This document shows positions 43,972-53,162 of a DNA stretch of 64,000 bases, one piece after another; within the stretch, counting starts at the first letter, position 1, and every line of letters begins with the position of its first letter. The DNA is from Loigolactobacillus bifermentans DSM 20003 (GTDB taxonomy: Bacteria; Bacillota; Bacilli; Lactobacillales; Lactobacillaceae): contig NZ_AZDA01000140.1 of NCBI RefSeq assembly GCF_001434575.1, forward strand, positions 146,309 to 210,308. Direction: 5' to 3'. The position numbers and the translations under genes are program-made. The notes under the pieces are model-generated. The model was given only the letters and a program-made list of their open reading frames with translations, did not search any database and was not told where the DNA came from.

Positions 43972-45252
43972 CTATTCAAGCACCCGGAAACTAGCCAACA
44001 ATTCAGCATGTGGCAAGTCAGCCACTTGTGCCGTGATCGTCTTCAATTGGGCCAATGAGATCTTATGCGTAATCATCACAACGTGGGCATAATCGCCATC
44101 GCTGGAAGTTTGCATCAGTTGCTTAAAGCTCGCTTCGGTTTCAGTCATGATCTTGGTCAAGGTTAACAATTGCCCGGGAATATCCCGTAGCTTTAGGGCA
44201 AAGTAATAGGCTGACTTCGAATCTTCATCTTGTGCTAAAGCTGCTTCATGGGCGTAATTGTTAAAGGCATTTCCTGTAAAGCCAGTCACGATATTTTGCG
44301 TCACCGACACAATATCACTGACCACCGAATTAGCGGTTGGCAATTGTCCTGCCCCAGGTCCGTAGAACATGGTGTTACCGGCTGCGGCCCCGACCACTAA
44401 CACGGCGTTATTTTCATTTTGAACGCCAGCTAACGGATGGTCGTTGGCCACTAAGGTTGGGCCGACTTCAACACTGACTTTACCGTCAATTTCTTTTGAC
44501 GTTCCGATCAGCTTTACTGTATAACCTAAACTTTGCGCCTGCTTAATATCTTCTAACCGAACTGAATCAATGCCTTCGACCCGCAAATCGTCTAAGGATA
44601 ACGTCATCCCAAACGCAAAGCGCGTTAAAATGATCATCTTATAAGCGGCATCGATCCCTTTGACATCGTTCGTCGGATCACTTTCCGCAAAGCCTAATTC
44701 CTGCGCCTGTTTAAGGGCAGCCGCATAAGTCATATTCTTTTGATTCATCTGGGTCAAAATAAAGTTGGTCGTCCCGTTAACGATCCCACTGACTTCTAAA
44801 ATTTGATCGGCTGGAAAGCTATTGGCAATCGTCCGTAAAATTGGGATCCCACCAGCCACACTGGCTTCATACATCAGGTCACGTTGCTTATCCACGGCTA
44901 ACTCGATCAATTCATCCCCACGCTGGGCAATCAAATCTTTATTAGCGGTGACCACATGCTTACCGGCCATTAACAATTGTTTAATATAAGTTGCGGCGGG
45001 TTCGATGGTCCCCATGACCTCCACCACAATTTGAACCGTTGGATCATGGATCAAATCTGCCACATCTGTGGTTACTGGAATATCGCCGAGATCCACACTT
45101 CTTGGCTTATCGGGATTATGAACCACCACCCGCCGAATCACGAGGCGCCGCCCTGTAATGGATGAGATCTTATCCTGATGATCCTGTAACATACGAACAA
45201 CGCCGCTTCCGACGGTACCAAGGCCTAGTAAGCCTACGCCAATTTCACGCAT
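43972..45252 (-). CDS. hom: homoserine dehydrogenase with ACT domain
   Basis: The 426-residue enzyme reduces aspartate semialdehyde to homoserine. It has the Rossmann motif VGLLGLGTVGSGVV, the substrate-site segments VVTANKDLIAQRG and GIVNGTTNFIL with the catalytic ESDPTNDVKGIDAAYK region, and a C-terminal ACT domain (about 345-426) for amino-acid feedback. ATG 45252 is favoured by AGAAGG upstream; an extension to 45282 would overlap sprT. It follows sprT by 22 bases and precedes thrB. Confidence 0.95.
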   Translation of the reverse strand: MREIGVGLLGLGTVGSGVVRMLQDHQDKISSITGRRLVIRRVVVHNPDKPRSVDLGDIPVTTDVADLIHDPTVQIVVEVMGTIEPAATYIKQLLMAGKHVVTANKDLIAQRGDELIELAVDKQRDLMYEASVAGGIPILRTIANSFPADQILEVSGIVNGTTNFILTQMNQKNMTYAAALKQAQELGFAESDPTNDVKGIDAAYKMIILTRFAFGMTLSLDDLRVEGIDSVRLEDIKQAQSLGYTVKLIGTSKEIDGKVSVEVGPTLVANDHPLAGVQNENNAVLVVGAAAGNTMFYGPGAGQLPTANSVVSDIVSVTQNIVTGFTGNAFNNYAHEAALAQDEDSKSAYYFALKLRDIPGQLLTLTKIMTETEASFKQLMQTSSDGDYAHVVMITHKISLAQLKTITAQVADLPHAELLASFRVLE

Positions 45253-45274
45253 AAAATAACCTTCTTTCCAAATT

Positions 45275-45715
45275 TTAGGCAACGGCCACTAATTTCCCGT
45301 GGCAGCGACCGCACCGATACTTTTTTAAATTCACTCGCCGACGCCGCTGATAAAGCTGACCACAGCGTTGACACCGGTACTGATAAAATGTGACTTGATC
45401 TGGTAAAGCTGGTGCAAAACGTAACCCGCCTACTTGTTTCAATAATTGTTTAAAGGCCCGGTCACGATGTTGATAGCCTGCCCCTGCCAAATGCAGGTGG
45501 TAGTGACATAGCTCATGCTTAATAATACCAATTAATACGCTTTGATTAAAGGCCTCTGTGAAACGTGGGTTAATTTCGATCACATGACTTTTCAATAAAT
45601 ACCGGCCACCTGTGGTGCGCAAACGCCGATTAAACCGTACCGAATGCCGAAACGGACGCTGAAAATCATTTTGTGAGATCCGTTGCACCAGCGCCGTTAA
45701 TTCCTGATCAGTCAT
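45275..45715 (-). CDS. SprT-like zinc metalloprotease-fold protein
   Basis: The 146-residue protein carries the zinc-protease motif IIKHELCHYHLH (HExxH-like, with Cys-His following) at about residues 64-75 and a C-terminal zinc ribbon with CxxC pairs (YRCQRCG and YRCGRCHG). This is the SprT-like/YdeA-type architecture of Firmicutes, a distant relative of the DNA-protein crosslink protease Spartan. Its 5' end overlaps tex by 8 bases, so it is translationally coupled to tex. Substrate unknown. Confidence 0.88.
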   Translation of the reverse strand: MTDQELTALVQRISQNDFQRPFRHSVRFNRRLRTTGGRYLLKSHVIEINPRFTEAFNQSVLIGIIKHELCHYHLHLAGAGYQHRDRAFKQLLKQVGGLRFAPALPDQVTFYQYRCQRCGQLYQRRRRVNLKKYRCGRCHGKLVAVA

Positions 45716-47876
45716 GCGGTGGAATCATGGTCAATTGAACCCGCTCGCGTTGCAGATCAACACTTAAAACCCACACGTGAACAATATCGCCTACTGACAC
45801 CACAGCTTGTGGTCGTTTCACAAAATGATCCGCTAACTGCGAAATGTGGACTAACCCATCATGCTTCACGCCAATATCCACAAAAGCCCCGAAATCAATC
45901 ACATTACGCACGGTTCCTTCCAATGCCTGCCCAGGTTTTAAGTCCTCAATGGTCAAAACGTCGGTGCGCAATAATGGCTGTGGCGCATCATCCCGTAAGT
46001 CACGCCCTGGCTTCATTAAGCTGGTCAACAGGTCTTGCACAGTCCCAACACTCACGTCAAACTGCTGTGCAAGTTTCGTCTGGGCCACTTGTGCCAACAT
46101 TTGGTTCGTGGCAGCTGATCCTAATGTTTGCGGGTCAATGGACAGGGTCGCTAAAATCGCCTTTGCCAACGCATAGCTTTCAGGATGGATCTCCGTTTGA
46201 TCTAACGGTTGTTTGCCATTTAAGATCCGTAAAAAACCAACGGCTTGTTCATAAGCTTTCGGACCTAAACGCGGTACTTTCTTTAAAGCGGCACGACTTT
46301 GGAAATGACCATTTTCATCCCGATACGTCACAATATTTTGCGCAGTGGTTTTCGTGAGTCCGGAAATATAAGTCAATAACTGCGGACTCGCTGTATTCAC
46401 ATTGACCCCCACTTGGTTAACGGTATCCCCAACCACCGCTGCCAACTGCGTATTCAACGCCTTTTGCGCCACATCGTGCTGATACTGACCGACACCTACT
46501 GCTTGTGGGTCGATTTTGATCAATTCAGCCAACGGGTCTTGTAACCGCCGAGCAATGCTAATGGCGCTACGTTCCTCAACGTGTAAGTCAGGAAATTCCA
46601 ACCGAGCCGTATCACTTGCCGAATAAACACTGGCCCCGGCTTCATTAATGATCACGTAATAGATTTTACGTTTGATCGTCTTTAACACTTCTGCCACAAA
46701 TTGTTCTGATTCGCGGCTGGCCGTGCCATTGCCAATGGCGATCATTTCAACTTGATACTGCTCAAGAAACGCCTTAAACTCACTGGCAGCCGCTTGACGT
46801 TTATTGGCCGGTGCTGGCTTATGGGGATAGATCACCTTTTTAGCCAAAAACTTGCCCGTTGGATCAACGATTGCTAATTTGCAACCGGTGCGATAAGCCG
46901 GATCAAACCCTAACACCACTTTGCCTTTTAACGGCGCCTGAAGCAGCAAATGACGTAAGTTTTCACCAAATACATCGATTGCCTGGCTTTCAGCCGCTGC
47001 CGTAAGCTGATTGCGTAATTCACGTTCAATTGCTGGCGCAAGTGTGTGCTGATAAGCAGTGGTCAAGGCCTGCTGCAGTTGTTCTGCTGCTAGGCCCTGA
47101 CGACCATGTAAAACAACTTGTTCCAAATGCCATTCGATTGGCCGTGGTGTGATCGTCAACTTAACTTTTAAAATGCCCGCCTTTTCACCACGATTAATGG
47201 CCAAGGTCTGGTAACCGGCAATTTGTTTCAATGCCCCAGTAAAATCGTAATACGCTGCATAAACCTGCTTGTCATCTTCCACTTTTGGCTTAACCGTAAC
47301 GTGTAATTGGCCTTGGTTCCAAGTGTACTGCCGGATCCACTGCCGAAAATCACTGCGATCACTGTATTGCTCAGCTAAAATGGCCTGCGTACCCGCTAAA
47401 ACAGCGTCATGATCGGGTAATTCAGCGTTTTGAAACTGGGTCAACTTCGCCTCGAATTGTGCCTGCGTCAACGGCGGACATTTTTCCAACCATTGTGCGA
47501 ACGGTGCCAAGCCTTGTTCCTTGGCAATAGTGGCCTTGGTACGGCGCTTGGGCTTATACGGCCGATAAAGATCTTCAACGGTTTGTAACTTCGTCGCCGC
47601 TGCGATCTGTTGTTTTAATTGAGGGGTTAACTTGTTTTGTGCCGCGATTTGGTCGCAAACCTCGGCCTGGCGCTGTGACAATTTCAACTGATAGTCATAA
47701 GTCGCTTCAATTTGCCGCAACTGCACTTCATCTAAGTTACCCGTTGCCTCTTTCCGATACCGCGCCACAAATGGTACGGTATTGCCAGAAGTTAATAGTT
47801 TCAAAGCGGCTTCAATCTGATGCCCCTTAAATTCCGATAATAATGTTTGGGTCTTTTTTAAATTTACTGCATCCAT
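45708..47876 (-). CDS. tex: Tex-family RNA-binding transcription accessory protein
   Basis: The 722-residue protein has the Tex plan: helical N-terminus with PFVARYRKEATGNLDEVQLRQIE and DLYRPYKPKRRTKA, a YqgF-like RNase H fold (VLGFDPAYRTGCKLAIVD), helix-hairpin-helix segments (SPQLLTYISGLTKTTAQNIV), and a C-terminal S1 domain (GQALEGTVRNVIDFGAFVDIGVKHDGLVHISQ, written here in pieces of the domain at about 640-712). Tex binds nucleic acid and affects transcription and stress survival. It heads the tex-sprT-hom-thrB run. Confidence 0.92.
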   Translation of the reverse strand: MDAVNLKKTQTLLSEFKGHQIEAALKLLTSGNTVPFVARYRKEATGNLDEVQLRQIEATYDYQLKLSQRQAEVCDQIAAQNKLTPQLKQQIAAATKLQTVEDLYRPYKPKRRTKATIAKEQGLAPFAQWLEKCPPLTQAQFEAKLTQFQNAELPDHDAVLAGTQAILAEQYSDRSDFRQWIRQYTWNQGQLHVTVKPKVEDDKQVYAAYYDFTGALKQIAGYQTLAINRGEKAGILKVKLTITPRPIEWHLEQVVLHGRQGLAAEQLQQALTTAYQHTLAPAIERELRNQLTAAAESQAIDVFGENLRHLLLQAPLKGKVVLGFDPAYRTGCKLAIVDPTGKFLAKKVIYPHKPAPANKRQAAASEFKAFLEQYQVEMIAIGNGTASRESEQFVAEVLKTIKRKIYYVIINEAGASVYSASDTARLEFPDLHVEERSAISIARRLQDPLAELIKIDPQAVGVGQYQHDVAQKALNTQLAAVVGDTVNQVGVNVNTASPQLLTYISGLTKTTAQNIVTYRDENGHFQSRAALKKVPRLGPKAYEQAVGFLRILNGKQPLDQTEIHPESYALAKAILATLSIDPQTLGSAATNQMLAQVAQTKLAQQFDVSVGTVQDLLTSLMKPGRDLRDDAPQPLLRTDVLTIEDLKPGQALEGTVRNVIDFGAFVDIGVKHDGLVHISQLADHFVKRPQAVVSVGDIVHVWVLSVDLQRERVQLTMIPPHD

Positions 47877-47917
47877 GCCAGGGTTCCCTTCTCAAACTAA
47901 ATTACATCCATTATAGC

Positions 47918-47949
47918 AAAAAAGAAGCCGTAAATTGTAACGACTTCTT
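47918..47949 (-). terminator. terminator after the uracil-DNA-glycosylase-family gene
   Basis: On the minus strand GAAGTCG and CGGCTTC pair around a loop and TTTTTT follows; it overlaps the stop codon. Confidence 0.8.
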
Positions 47950-48529
47950 ATTGCAACAATTGATGAACCCGCTGCTGTAGCACCGGTAAGACTTGTGCTT
48001 CAAACCAAGGGTTTTTCTTTAACCACCCGTAATTTAAAGGCGACGGATGCACCAACGGGAAATAAGTTGGCAAATAAGCCTGATAAGCTTGGACCGTCGC
48101 CGTTAGCGTTTTTTGGCGCCGCTTTTGCAAGTAATATTTTTGCGCATATTGTCCAATTAAAAGTGTCAGCTCAACTTCCGGCATTAAACTTAACACCGGT
48201 TGATGCCACTTTTCAGCAAAACCTTTGCGTGGGGGTAAATCCCCACTTTTCCCTTTACCCGGATAATAGAAATCCAGTGGCACCACGCCTAATTTGCCGG
48301 AATGATAAAACGTATCCCGACTAACGCCTAGCCAATCGCGTAACCGATCACCACTAGGATCATCCCAAAATGTCATGGACGCTTGGGCCTTACGACTAGG
48401 GGCCTGACTAATAATTAAAATTTTCGCCTGCGGTTCAACGTGGTACAACGGTTGAATCCCTTGTTGGGTGAATTCCTGATTTTGGGGATCCGCTTCAATC
48501 GCCTTAAAAATATCATCTGCTTGGGACAT
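47948..48529 (-). CDS. uracil-DNA glycosylase family protein
   Basis: The 193-residue protein shows the UDG-superfamily fold (PF03167): ILIISQAPSRKAQASMTFWDDPSG with the water-activating loop, VPLDFYYPGKGKSGDLPPR, LLIGQYAQKYYL and the late HPSPLNYGWLKKNPW. It lacks the iron-sulfur cysteines of family 4. It should remove uracil or another base lesion. I start it at 48529 with AGAAGG 8 bases upstream. The in-frame continuation to 48619 is translated repeat sequence. The R1 array lies in its leader. Confidence 0.82.
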   Translation of the reverse strand: MSQADDIFKAIEADPQNQEFTQQGIQPLYHVEPQAKILIISQAPSRKAQASMTFWDDPSGDRLRDWLGVSRDTFYHSGKLGVVPLDFYYPGKGKSGDLPPRKGFAEKWHQPVLSLMPEVELTLLIGQYAQKYYLQKRRQKTLTATVQAYQAYLPTYFPLVHPSPLNYGWLKKNPWFEAQVLPVLQQRVHQLLQ

Positions 48530-48536
48530 TGATAAA

Positions 48537-48775
48537 CCTTCTAACTGCTCTAATGTATCTTTGCTTCGCAAAGGTCCGATTTCCGAAGGATGACCATTCT
48601 GGCGGACAAAAACCGTCACGCCAGAAACATGGCCCTTCTAACTGCTCTAATGTATCTTTGCTTCGCAAAGGTCCGATTTCCGAAGGATGACCATTCCTAC
48701 GGGCGCAACCACCCTCGTAGGAAACATGGCACCAGCTAAAGGCTCTATTGTATCTTTGCTTCGCAAAGGATCGCG
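48537..48775 (-). repeat. R1 hairpin repeat array, two full units plus a partial one
   Basis: Two identical 63-base units (48537-48599, 48634-48696) lie 97 bases apart, and a third partial unit ends at 48775. Each contains CTTTGC-tt-GCAAAG-type hairpin and, on the minus strand, CATCCTTCGG at one end and GTTAGAAGG at the other. The intervening hairpins differ: TTCTGGCG...CGCCAGAA (48597-48626) and TTCCTACG...CGTAGGAA (48694-48723). Compared with the 42.6-kb array, GGAGG/CCTCC has become GAAGG/CCTTC on both arms. The last AGAAGG is the ribosome site of the downstream gene. Confidence 0.87.
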
Positions 48776-48779
48776 TGTG

Positions 48780-50120
48780 TTACTTACTGTAAAAATAGCC
48801 TAAATCACTGGCAACGCTGGGATAAATTGGCATCCAGTCGCGTAGGGTCTCCGGTTTTTCGTGCTTACTGATCAAGGCTGCGAAATGATTGATCAATTCT
48901 TCTGCGTTAATGGCCAGCACAACAGCACCAACCAGCTGGCCGGTGGTCCGATCTTGGATCGTGGTCACTTCAGCGGTTTGATCTTGAATCCGATGATACG
49001 TATACCAGTTGCCCACCACTTGTTCTTGGATCATATACTGTTCTGGCGCTTGTTTGGCAGCGTCTAACGTTACCCCGACTTGGGCCAATTCAGGGCCAGC
49101 AAACACTGTATGTGGAATCGCTGGATAGGTAATCGCCGCCTGGGTTTGGCCTAAAATCACTTGGGCCACATAGCGGCCTTCTAAGCTTGCCACTGGCGTT
49201 AATTTCGGAACCTGTTTTGCCACGGCATCCCCAATGGCATAAATCGTTGGCACGTTGGTTTGCAACCGCTCATTGACCACGATGCCTTGGGGTTTTGTAG
49301 CAATGCCCAAGTCTGACAGATTCAGGTCATCTAACTGCGGGCGCCGACCAGCCGCCGCAAAAATCGCATCTAACGTTAGGGCTGGCAGCGTATCGGTTGT
49401 GACAATCACTTGTTGGCCAGCTTCCTTTAGTGCCGTTAAGTTGGTGTTCATGTGAAAATGAATTCCTTTTGCCTGCAAAATTTGGCGTAACTTTTCGGTA
49501 TAACTGGCAGGGAAGCCGCGTAATAAGCGCTCATTATGCTGAAAAATATGCACTTCTGCACCAGCTTCCACCGCAATATTAGCCAGTTCAATGGCCACAT
49601 AACCGGCGCCAACAAACCCAATTTTTGCAGGTAATTGGGCTAAGTTGAGAAAGTCTGTGCTCGTTTGAAAAGCCGTTTGCCCGGGAATATCTGGCAAGGT
49701 TGGCGTTGCACCAGTGGCAATAATAATCTGCTGGGCCGTATAATTGGTGCCATCCACCTGGATCATATCGGTTCCCACAAAATGCGCCTGACCATGAATA
49801 TGGTCGATGCCTGCCTGAGTCAGCCCGGCCACTGTCCCGGTTGGCACACGATCCGTATAACTGTGTTTAAACGTCATTAACGCTGGCCAATCGACTTGTG
49901 CCGTGCCAACTAAGCCACTTTTGGCATAACGTTGGCCTTGGCGCTTCGCTTCCACCACACCATACAACATTTTCTTAGGATCACAGCCTGCATTGGGGCA
50001 AGTACCGCCCCATAAATTGGCCTCAACCACCAGTACCTGTTGGGTTGCATTTAGCGCATAAGCAGCGGCTAACCCACCTGGTCCAGCGCCAATAACGATT
50101 GTATCGTAATGTTTTGTCAT
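48780..50120 (-). CDS. pyridine nucleotide-disulfide oxidoreductase (glutathione reductase-like)
   Basis: The 446-residue flavoprotein has the FAD motif IVIGAGPGGLAAAYAL, the redox disulfide GGTCPNAGCDPKK (Cys pair about 42/47), the NAD(P) motif IGFVGAGYVAIELA and the later TIYAIGDAV. The dimerisation domain lacks the His-x4-Glu acid-base pair of true glutathione reductase; the tail reads MPIYPSVASDLGY instead of HPTxSE. It may reduce a different disulfide or act as a peroxide or metal reductase. ATG 50120 is preceded by AAAGGTGGGG. Confidence 0.87.
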   Translation of the reverse strand: MTKHYDTIVIGAGPGGLAAAYALNATQQVLVVEANLWGGTCPNAGCDPKKMLYGVVEAKRQGQRYAKSGLVGTAQVDWPALMTFKHSYTDRVPTGTVAGLTQAGIDHIHGQAHFVGTDMIQVDGTNYTAQQIIIATGATPTLPDIPGQTAFQTSTDFLNLAQLPAKIGFVGAGYVAIELANIAVEAGAEVHIFQHNERLLRGFPASYTEKLRQILQAKGIHFHMNTNLTALKEAGQQVIVTTDTLPALTLDAIFAAAGRRPQLDDLNLSDLGIATKPQGIVVNERLQTNVPTIYAIGDAVAKQVPKLTPVASLEGRYVAQVILGQTQAAITYPAIPHTVFAGPELAQVGVTLDAAKQAPEQYMIQEQVVGNWYTYHRIQDQTAEVTTIQDRTTGQLVGAVVLAINAEELINHFAALISKHEKPETLRDWMPIYPSVASDLGYFYSK

Positions 50121-50184
50121 ATTGCCCCACCTTTCACATTGACCTGTTTTAAGCCTACCGGTTGCCACAGCATTTGTCACCTGA

Positions 50185-52863
50185 TCAGCTTTGCCGTTGT
50201 GCAACGCGTCGTTGCACTAATTTTACCACTTCAACGATCACAATAATGGATCCCGCACCTGCCAACACGGTCCCCCACTGGCTTAAGGATAATGGTGTGA
50301 CGTGAAACAACTGATTGAAGCCCGGTAGTAAAATTGTCGCCGCCATTAGCAGTGCTGAGACTAGAATGGCCCAATTAAAGGTGTGATTTTTAAAACGTTC
50401 CTTACGGAATAAGGTGCCGTGTAAGGACTTCACATTAAACGCATGGAATAATTGAATCAAGCCTAAAGTTGCAAAGGCCATGGTCAATGCATCCGCATGT
50501 GCTAGTTGCGCGTTGGCATGCACCGGATAAGTAATGCCCAGCCAATACACCAGTAAGGTCAAGCCACCTTCTAACAACCCTTGGTACAAAATAGCAGGGG
50601 TGACCCCACCCGATAAAAAGTTGGCCTGTCGTCCCCGTGGCTTGTGTTTCATAATATCCTGTTCCATCGGCTCAATGCCCAGCGCAATGGCCGGAAAAGT
50701 ATCGGTTACCAAGTTGATCCACAAAATCTGTACCGGTGCCAAGATCTGCCAGCCTAAAATCGTCATCATGAACAAGGTTAACACTTCACCTAAATTCGCT
50801 GACAACAGGTACTGGATCGCCTTTTGAATGTTGGCAAACACTTTTCGACCTTCTTCAACGGCGACCACGATCGTGGCAAAATTATCATCCGCTAATACCA
50901 TATCAGCCGCATTTTTAGAGACTTCTGTCCCAGTGATTCCCATGCCAATGCCAATATCTGCTGTTTTTAGCGCCGGTGCGTCATTCACACCATCCCCTGT
51001 CATGGCAACGACCTTACCCTTTTGTTGCCACGCTTTGACGATTCGAACTTTATGTTCAGGCGCTACCCGGGCATAAACTGAATACTGACCGACTTTTTGA
51101 GCAAAAGTCGCATCATCTAACTGATCCAACTCAGCACCGGTGATCACGGCGTCCATTTGGCCCGGTTTTAAAATGCCTAACCGTTGGGCAATTGCCGTGG
51201 CCGTATCCCGATGATCCCCGGTGATCATTAATGGGCGAATGCCTGCTTCACGGGCTGTCGCGACCGCCGCAGCCACTTCTGGCCGTTCTGGATCGATCAT
51301 GCCGACTAAACCAGCAAAAATTAAATCTTGTTCCACGGTTTCCGTGGTGATCGTGGCAGGTAACTCAGCCACCACGCGATACGCCATCCCTAACACGCGT
51401 AATGCCTGCCGCGCCAGTTGCTGATTTGTGCTTAAAATCAGATTGCGTTGTTCGTCCGTCATCGGTTGTACGTGGTCCTTTAACTGATACTGCATTGTGC
51501 GCGGTAACAATTGATCTGGAGCACCTTTGGTCGCAATCAAATACTGGCCATTGGCAAGCTGATGAATAGTGGTCATTAGCTTGCGTTCCGAATCAAACGG
51601 CACTTCCGCCACCCGTGGTAACTGACCTAAATAAGTTTGAACGGCTAAATTTTGGTTTAAACCGTATTGAATCAAGGCGGTTTCCGTTGGATCACCAAGT
51701 AACGCCCCGGTAGGATCAATTTTGGTATCATTGGCCAAGGTCATGACTTGCATAATAGGTTGCTCAAAACTCGCTGGAAAATCCAAGGCATTTTGCAGCT
51801 GATTATTGGCAAAAATCCGTTCCACTGTCATCTTATTTTGCGTTAAGGTCCCCGTTTTATCTGCCGCAATAATATCCGTACTGCCTAACGTTTCCACTGC
51901 TGGCAATTTACGCACAATGGCTTGCCGTTTGGCCATGCGTTTCGTTCCTAAGGCCAACGTCACAGTCACGATCGCTGGTAAGCCTTCTGGAATCGCCGCA
52001 ACCGCCAACGAAATTGCAATCAATAACATGTTCAAAATGCTGGCTTGATGGTTCATTAACCCTAAGCCAAAAATCACCACGGCCAAGATCAAAATCAGCC
52101 ACGTTAACGTTTTACCTAAATGATTTAAGTTTTCTTGTAAAGGTGTTTTGGTTTCATCAGCCTGGTTCAACATGCCAGCGATCCGACCAACTTCCGTCTG
52201 CATGCCGGTAGCCACGACCACACCTAACCCACGGCCATTGGTCACATTACTGTTCATAAAGGCCAAATTTGTTTGGTCCCCTAAACTGATTTTATCGGTG
52301 GTGGTTAAAGGTGCTGTTTGCTTGGTCACAGGAACAGACTCCCCAGTCAAAGCCGCCTCTTCCACCTTTAAATTTTGTGCTTCCACCAAGCGCAGATCGG
52401 CTGGAATCACCGCACCGGCTTCCAACAGTACCAAATCGCCGACCACTAAATCTGTACTGGGAACAGTCACCACTTGGCTATTGCGCAGGACTTGGGCTTG
52501 AGGCGCCGACATTTCTTTTAAGGCATCGATGGCCGCTTCTGCTTGAACTTCTTGGAAAACACCAAAAGCCGCATTTAGCAAAACCACCAGTAAAATGATC
52601 ACGGCATCTGGGACTTCCCCTGAAAAAGCTGCCACCAGGGCTGCCACCAGTAACACAATGATCATAAAATCTTTAAATTGATCGATAAACCGCTGGACAA
52701 GCGTTTTTTTAGACTTGGCGACTAATTGATTGGCGCCATTTTGTGTCAGCCGTGCTTGGGCCTCATGCGGACTGAGGCCTGCTTCCAAGTCGGTTTGAAA
52801 TTGTTGGACAACCGCTTCAGTTGTCATTCGATAATAAGTTGGGCGTTCGGTTGGATTTTTCAT
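50185..52863 (-). CDS. P2A-type cation-transporting ATPase, probable Mn2+/Ca2+ exporter
   Basis: The roughly 892-residue pump has the P-type motifs: ALTGESVPV (actuator), DKTGTLTQNKMTVE (phosphorylated Asp), KGAPDQLLPR, MITGDHRDTA and MTGDGVNDAPALK. Paired N-terminal and C-terminal membrane bundles and the cation_ATPase_C region mark it as PMR1/SERCA-like. In Lactococcus the homologue YoaB is a manganese efflux ATPase controlled by a yybP-ykoY riboswitch. The same kind of leader precedes this gene, so Mn2+ export is favoured. ATG 52863 lies 7 bases after GGAGG; the ATG at 52869 is too close to it. Confidence 0.92.
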   Translation of the reverse strand: MKNPTERPTYYRMTTEAVVQQFQTDLEAGLSPHEAQARLTQNGANQLVAKSKKTLVQRFIDQFKDFMIIVLLVAALVAAFSGEVPDAVIILLVVLLNAAFGVFQEVQAEAAIDALKEMSAPQAQVLRNSQVVTVPSTDLVVGDLVLLEAGAVIPADLRLVEAQNLKVEEAALTGESVPVTKQTAPLTTTDKISLGDQTNLAFMNSNVTNGRGLGVVVATGMQTEVGRIAGMLNQADETKTPLQENLNHLGKTLTWLILILAVVIFGLGLMNHQASILNMLLIAISLAVAAIPEGLPAIVTVTLALGTKRMAKRQAIVRKLPAVETLGSTDIIAADKTGTLTQNKMTVERIFANNQLQNALDFPASFEQPIMQVMTLANDTKIDPTGALLGDPTETALIQYGLNQNLAVQTYLGQLPRVAEVPFDSERKLMTTIHQLANGQYLIATKGAPDQLLPRTMQYQLKDHVQPMTDEQRNLILSTNQQLARQALRVLGMAYRVVAELPATITTETVEQDLIFAGLVGMIDPERPEVAAAVATAREAGIRPLMITGDHRDTATAIAQRLGILKPGQMDAVITGAELDQLDDATFAQKVGQYSVYARVAPEHKVRIVKAWQQKGKVVAMTGDGVNDAPALKTADIGIGMGITGTEVSKNAADMVLADDNFATIVVAVEEGRKVFANIQKAIQYLLSANLGEVLTLFMMTILGWQILAPVQILWINLVTDTFPAIALGIEPMEQDIMKHKPRGRQANFLSGGVTPAILYQGLLEGGLTLLVYWLGITYPVHANAQLAHADALTMAFATLGLIQLFHAFNVKSLHGTLFRKERFKNHTFNWAILVSALLMAATILLPGFNQLFHVTPLSLSQWGTVLAGAGSIIVIVEVVKLVQRRVAQRQS

Positions 52864-52904
52864 ACCCATTCCTCCAGTTCAAAATTTTTACCGCATGATG
52901 ATAC

Positions 52905-53046
52905 AAAAAATGAGACCTATGCATGCGCGACAAAAAGGCCACACTCATAAGTCTCACTTTTTCAGACAACACCGGAACCGGAAATCAATTCTTGTTGACG
53001 GTGCTGCCCCAGTTGTCCACGCAACTGCTGGTTACTCCCCTATGCT
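52905..53046 (-). ncRNA. yybP-ykoY-type (Mn2+) riboswitch leader with terminator
   Basis: Read on the minus strand the 5' leader contains GGGGAGTAACCAGC (53040-53027), the hallmark GGGGAGUAG-like element, then GCAGTTGCGTGGACAACTG and GGGGCAGCACCGTCAACA, as expected for the paired arms of this class. An expression platform follows: TGAGACTTATG (52956-52946) pairs with CATAGGTCTCA (52921-52911), then TTTTTT. It precedes a P2A ATPase, a known regulon member. This is pattern recognition and was not scored with a covariance model. Confidence 0.75.
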
Positions 53047-53054
53047 TGAGCTTC

Positions 53055-53084
53055 AGTATACCGGATGCTAACGGATTGACGCAA
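53055..53084 (-). promoter_or_regulatory. promoter of the riboswitch-ATPase transcript
   Basis: On the minus strand TTGCGT (53084-53079) and TATACT (53060-53055) are 18 bases apart, just upstream of the riboswitch. Confidence 0.72.
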
Positions 53085-53162
53085 GTGATATGTTTAACAG
53101 AATTTCAGCATCAAAAGGATTGCTGGGCCTGTTCAGTCGCGGCAATCCCTGCTTTATTTTGC

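Noticed and set aside
45253-45300. T-box or threonine-attenuator leader before hom
   Set aside because: Only 22 bases separate sprT and hom, with no specifier hairpin or terminator.
48530-48619. N-terminal 30-residue extension of the UDG-family protein
   Set aside because: These codons are R1 repeat sequence; the internal ATG at 48529 has a good ribosome site and matches the family start.
48537-48775. CRISPR array upstream of the UDG-family gene
   Set aside because: Repeats are too long, only two to three copies, and each spacer is a palindrome flanked by conserved ATGG/CCAT, which points to structured repeats.
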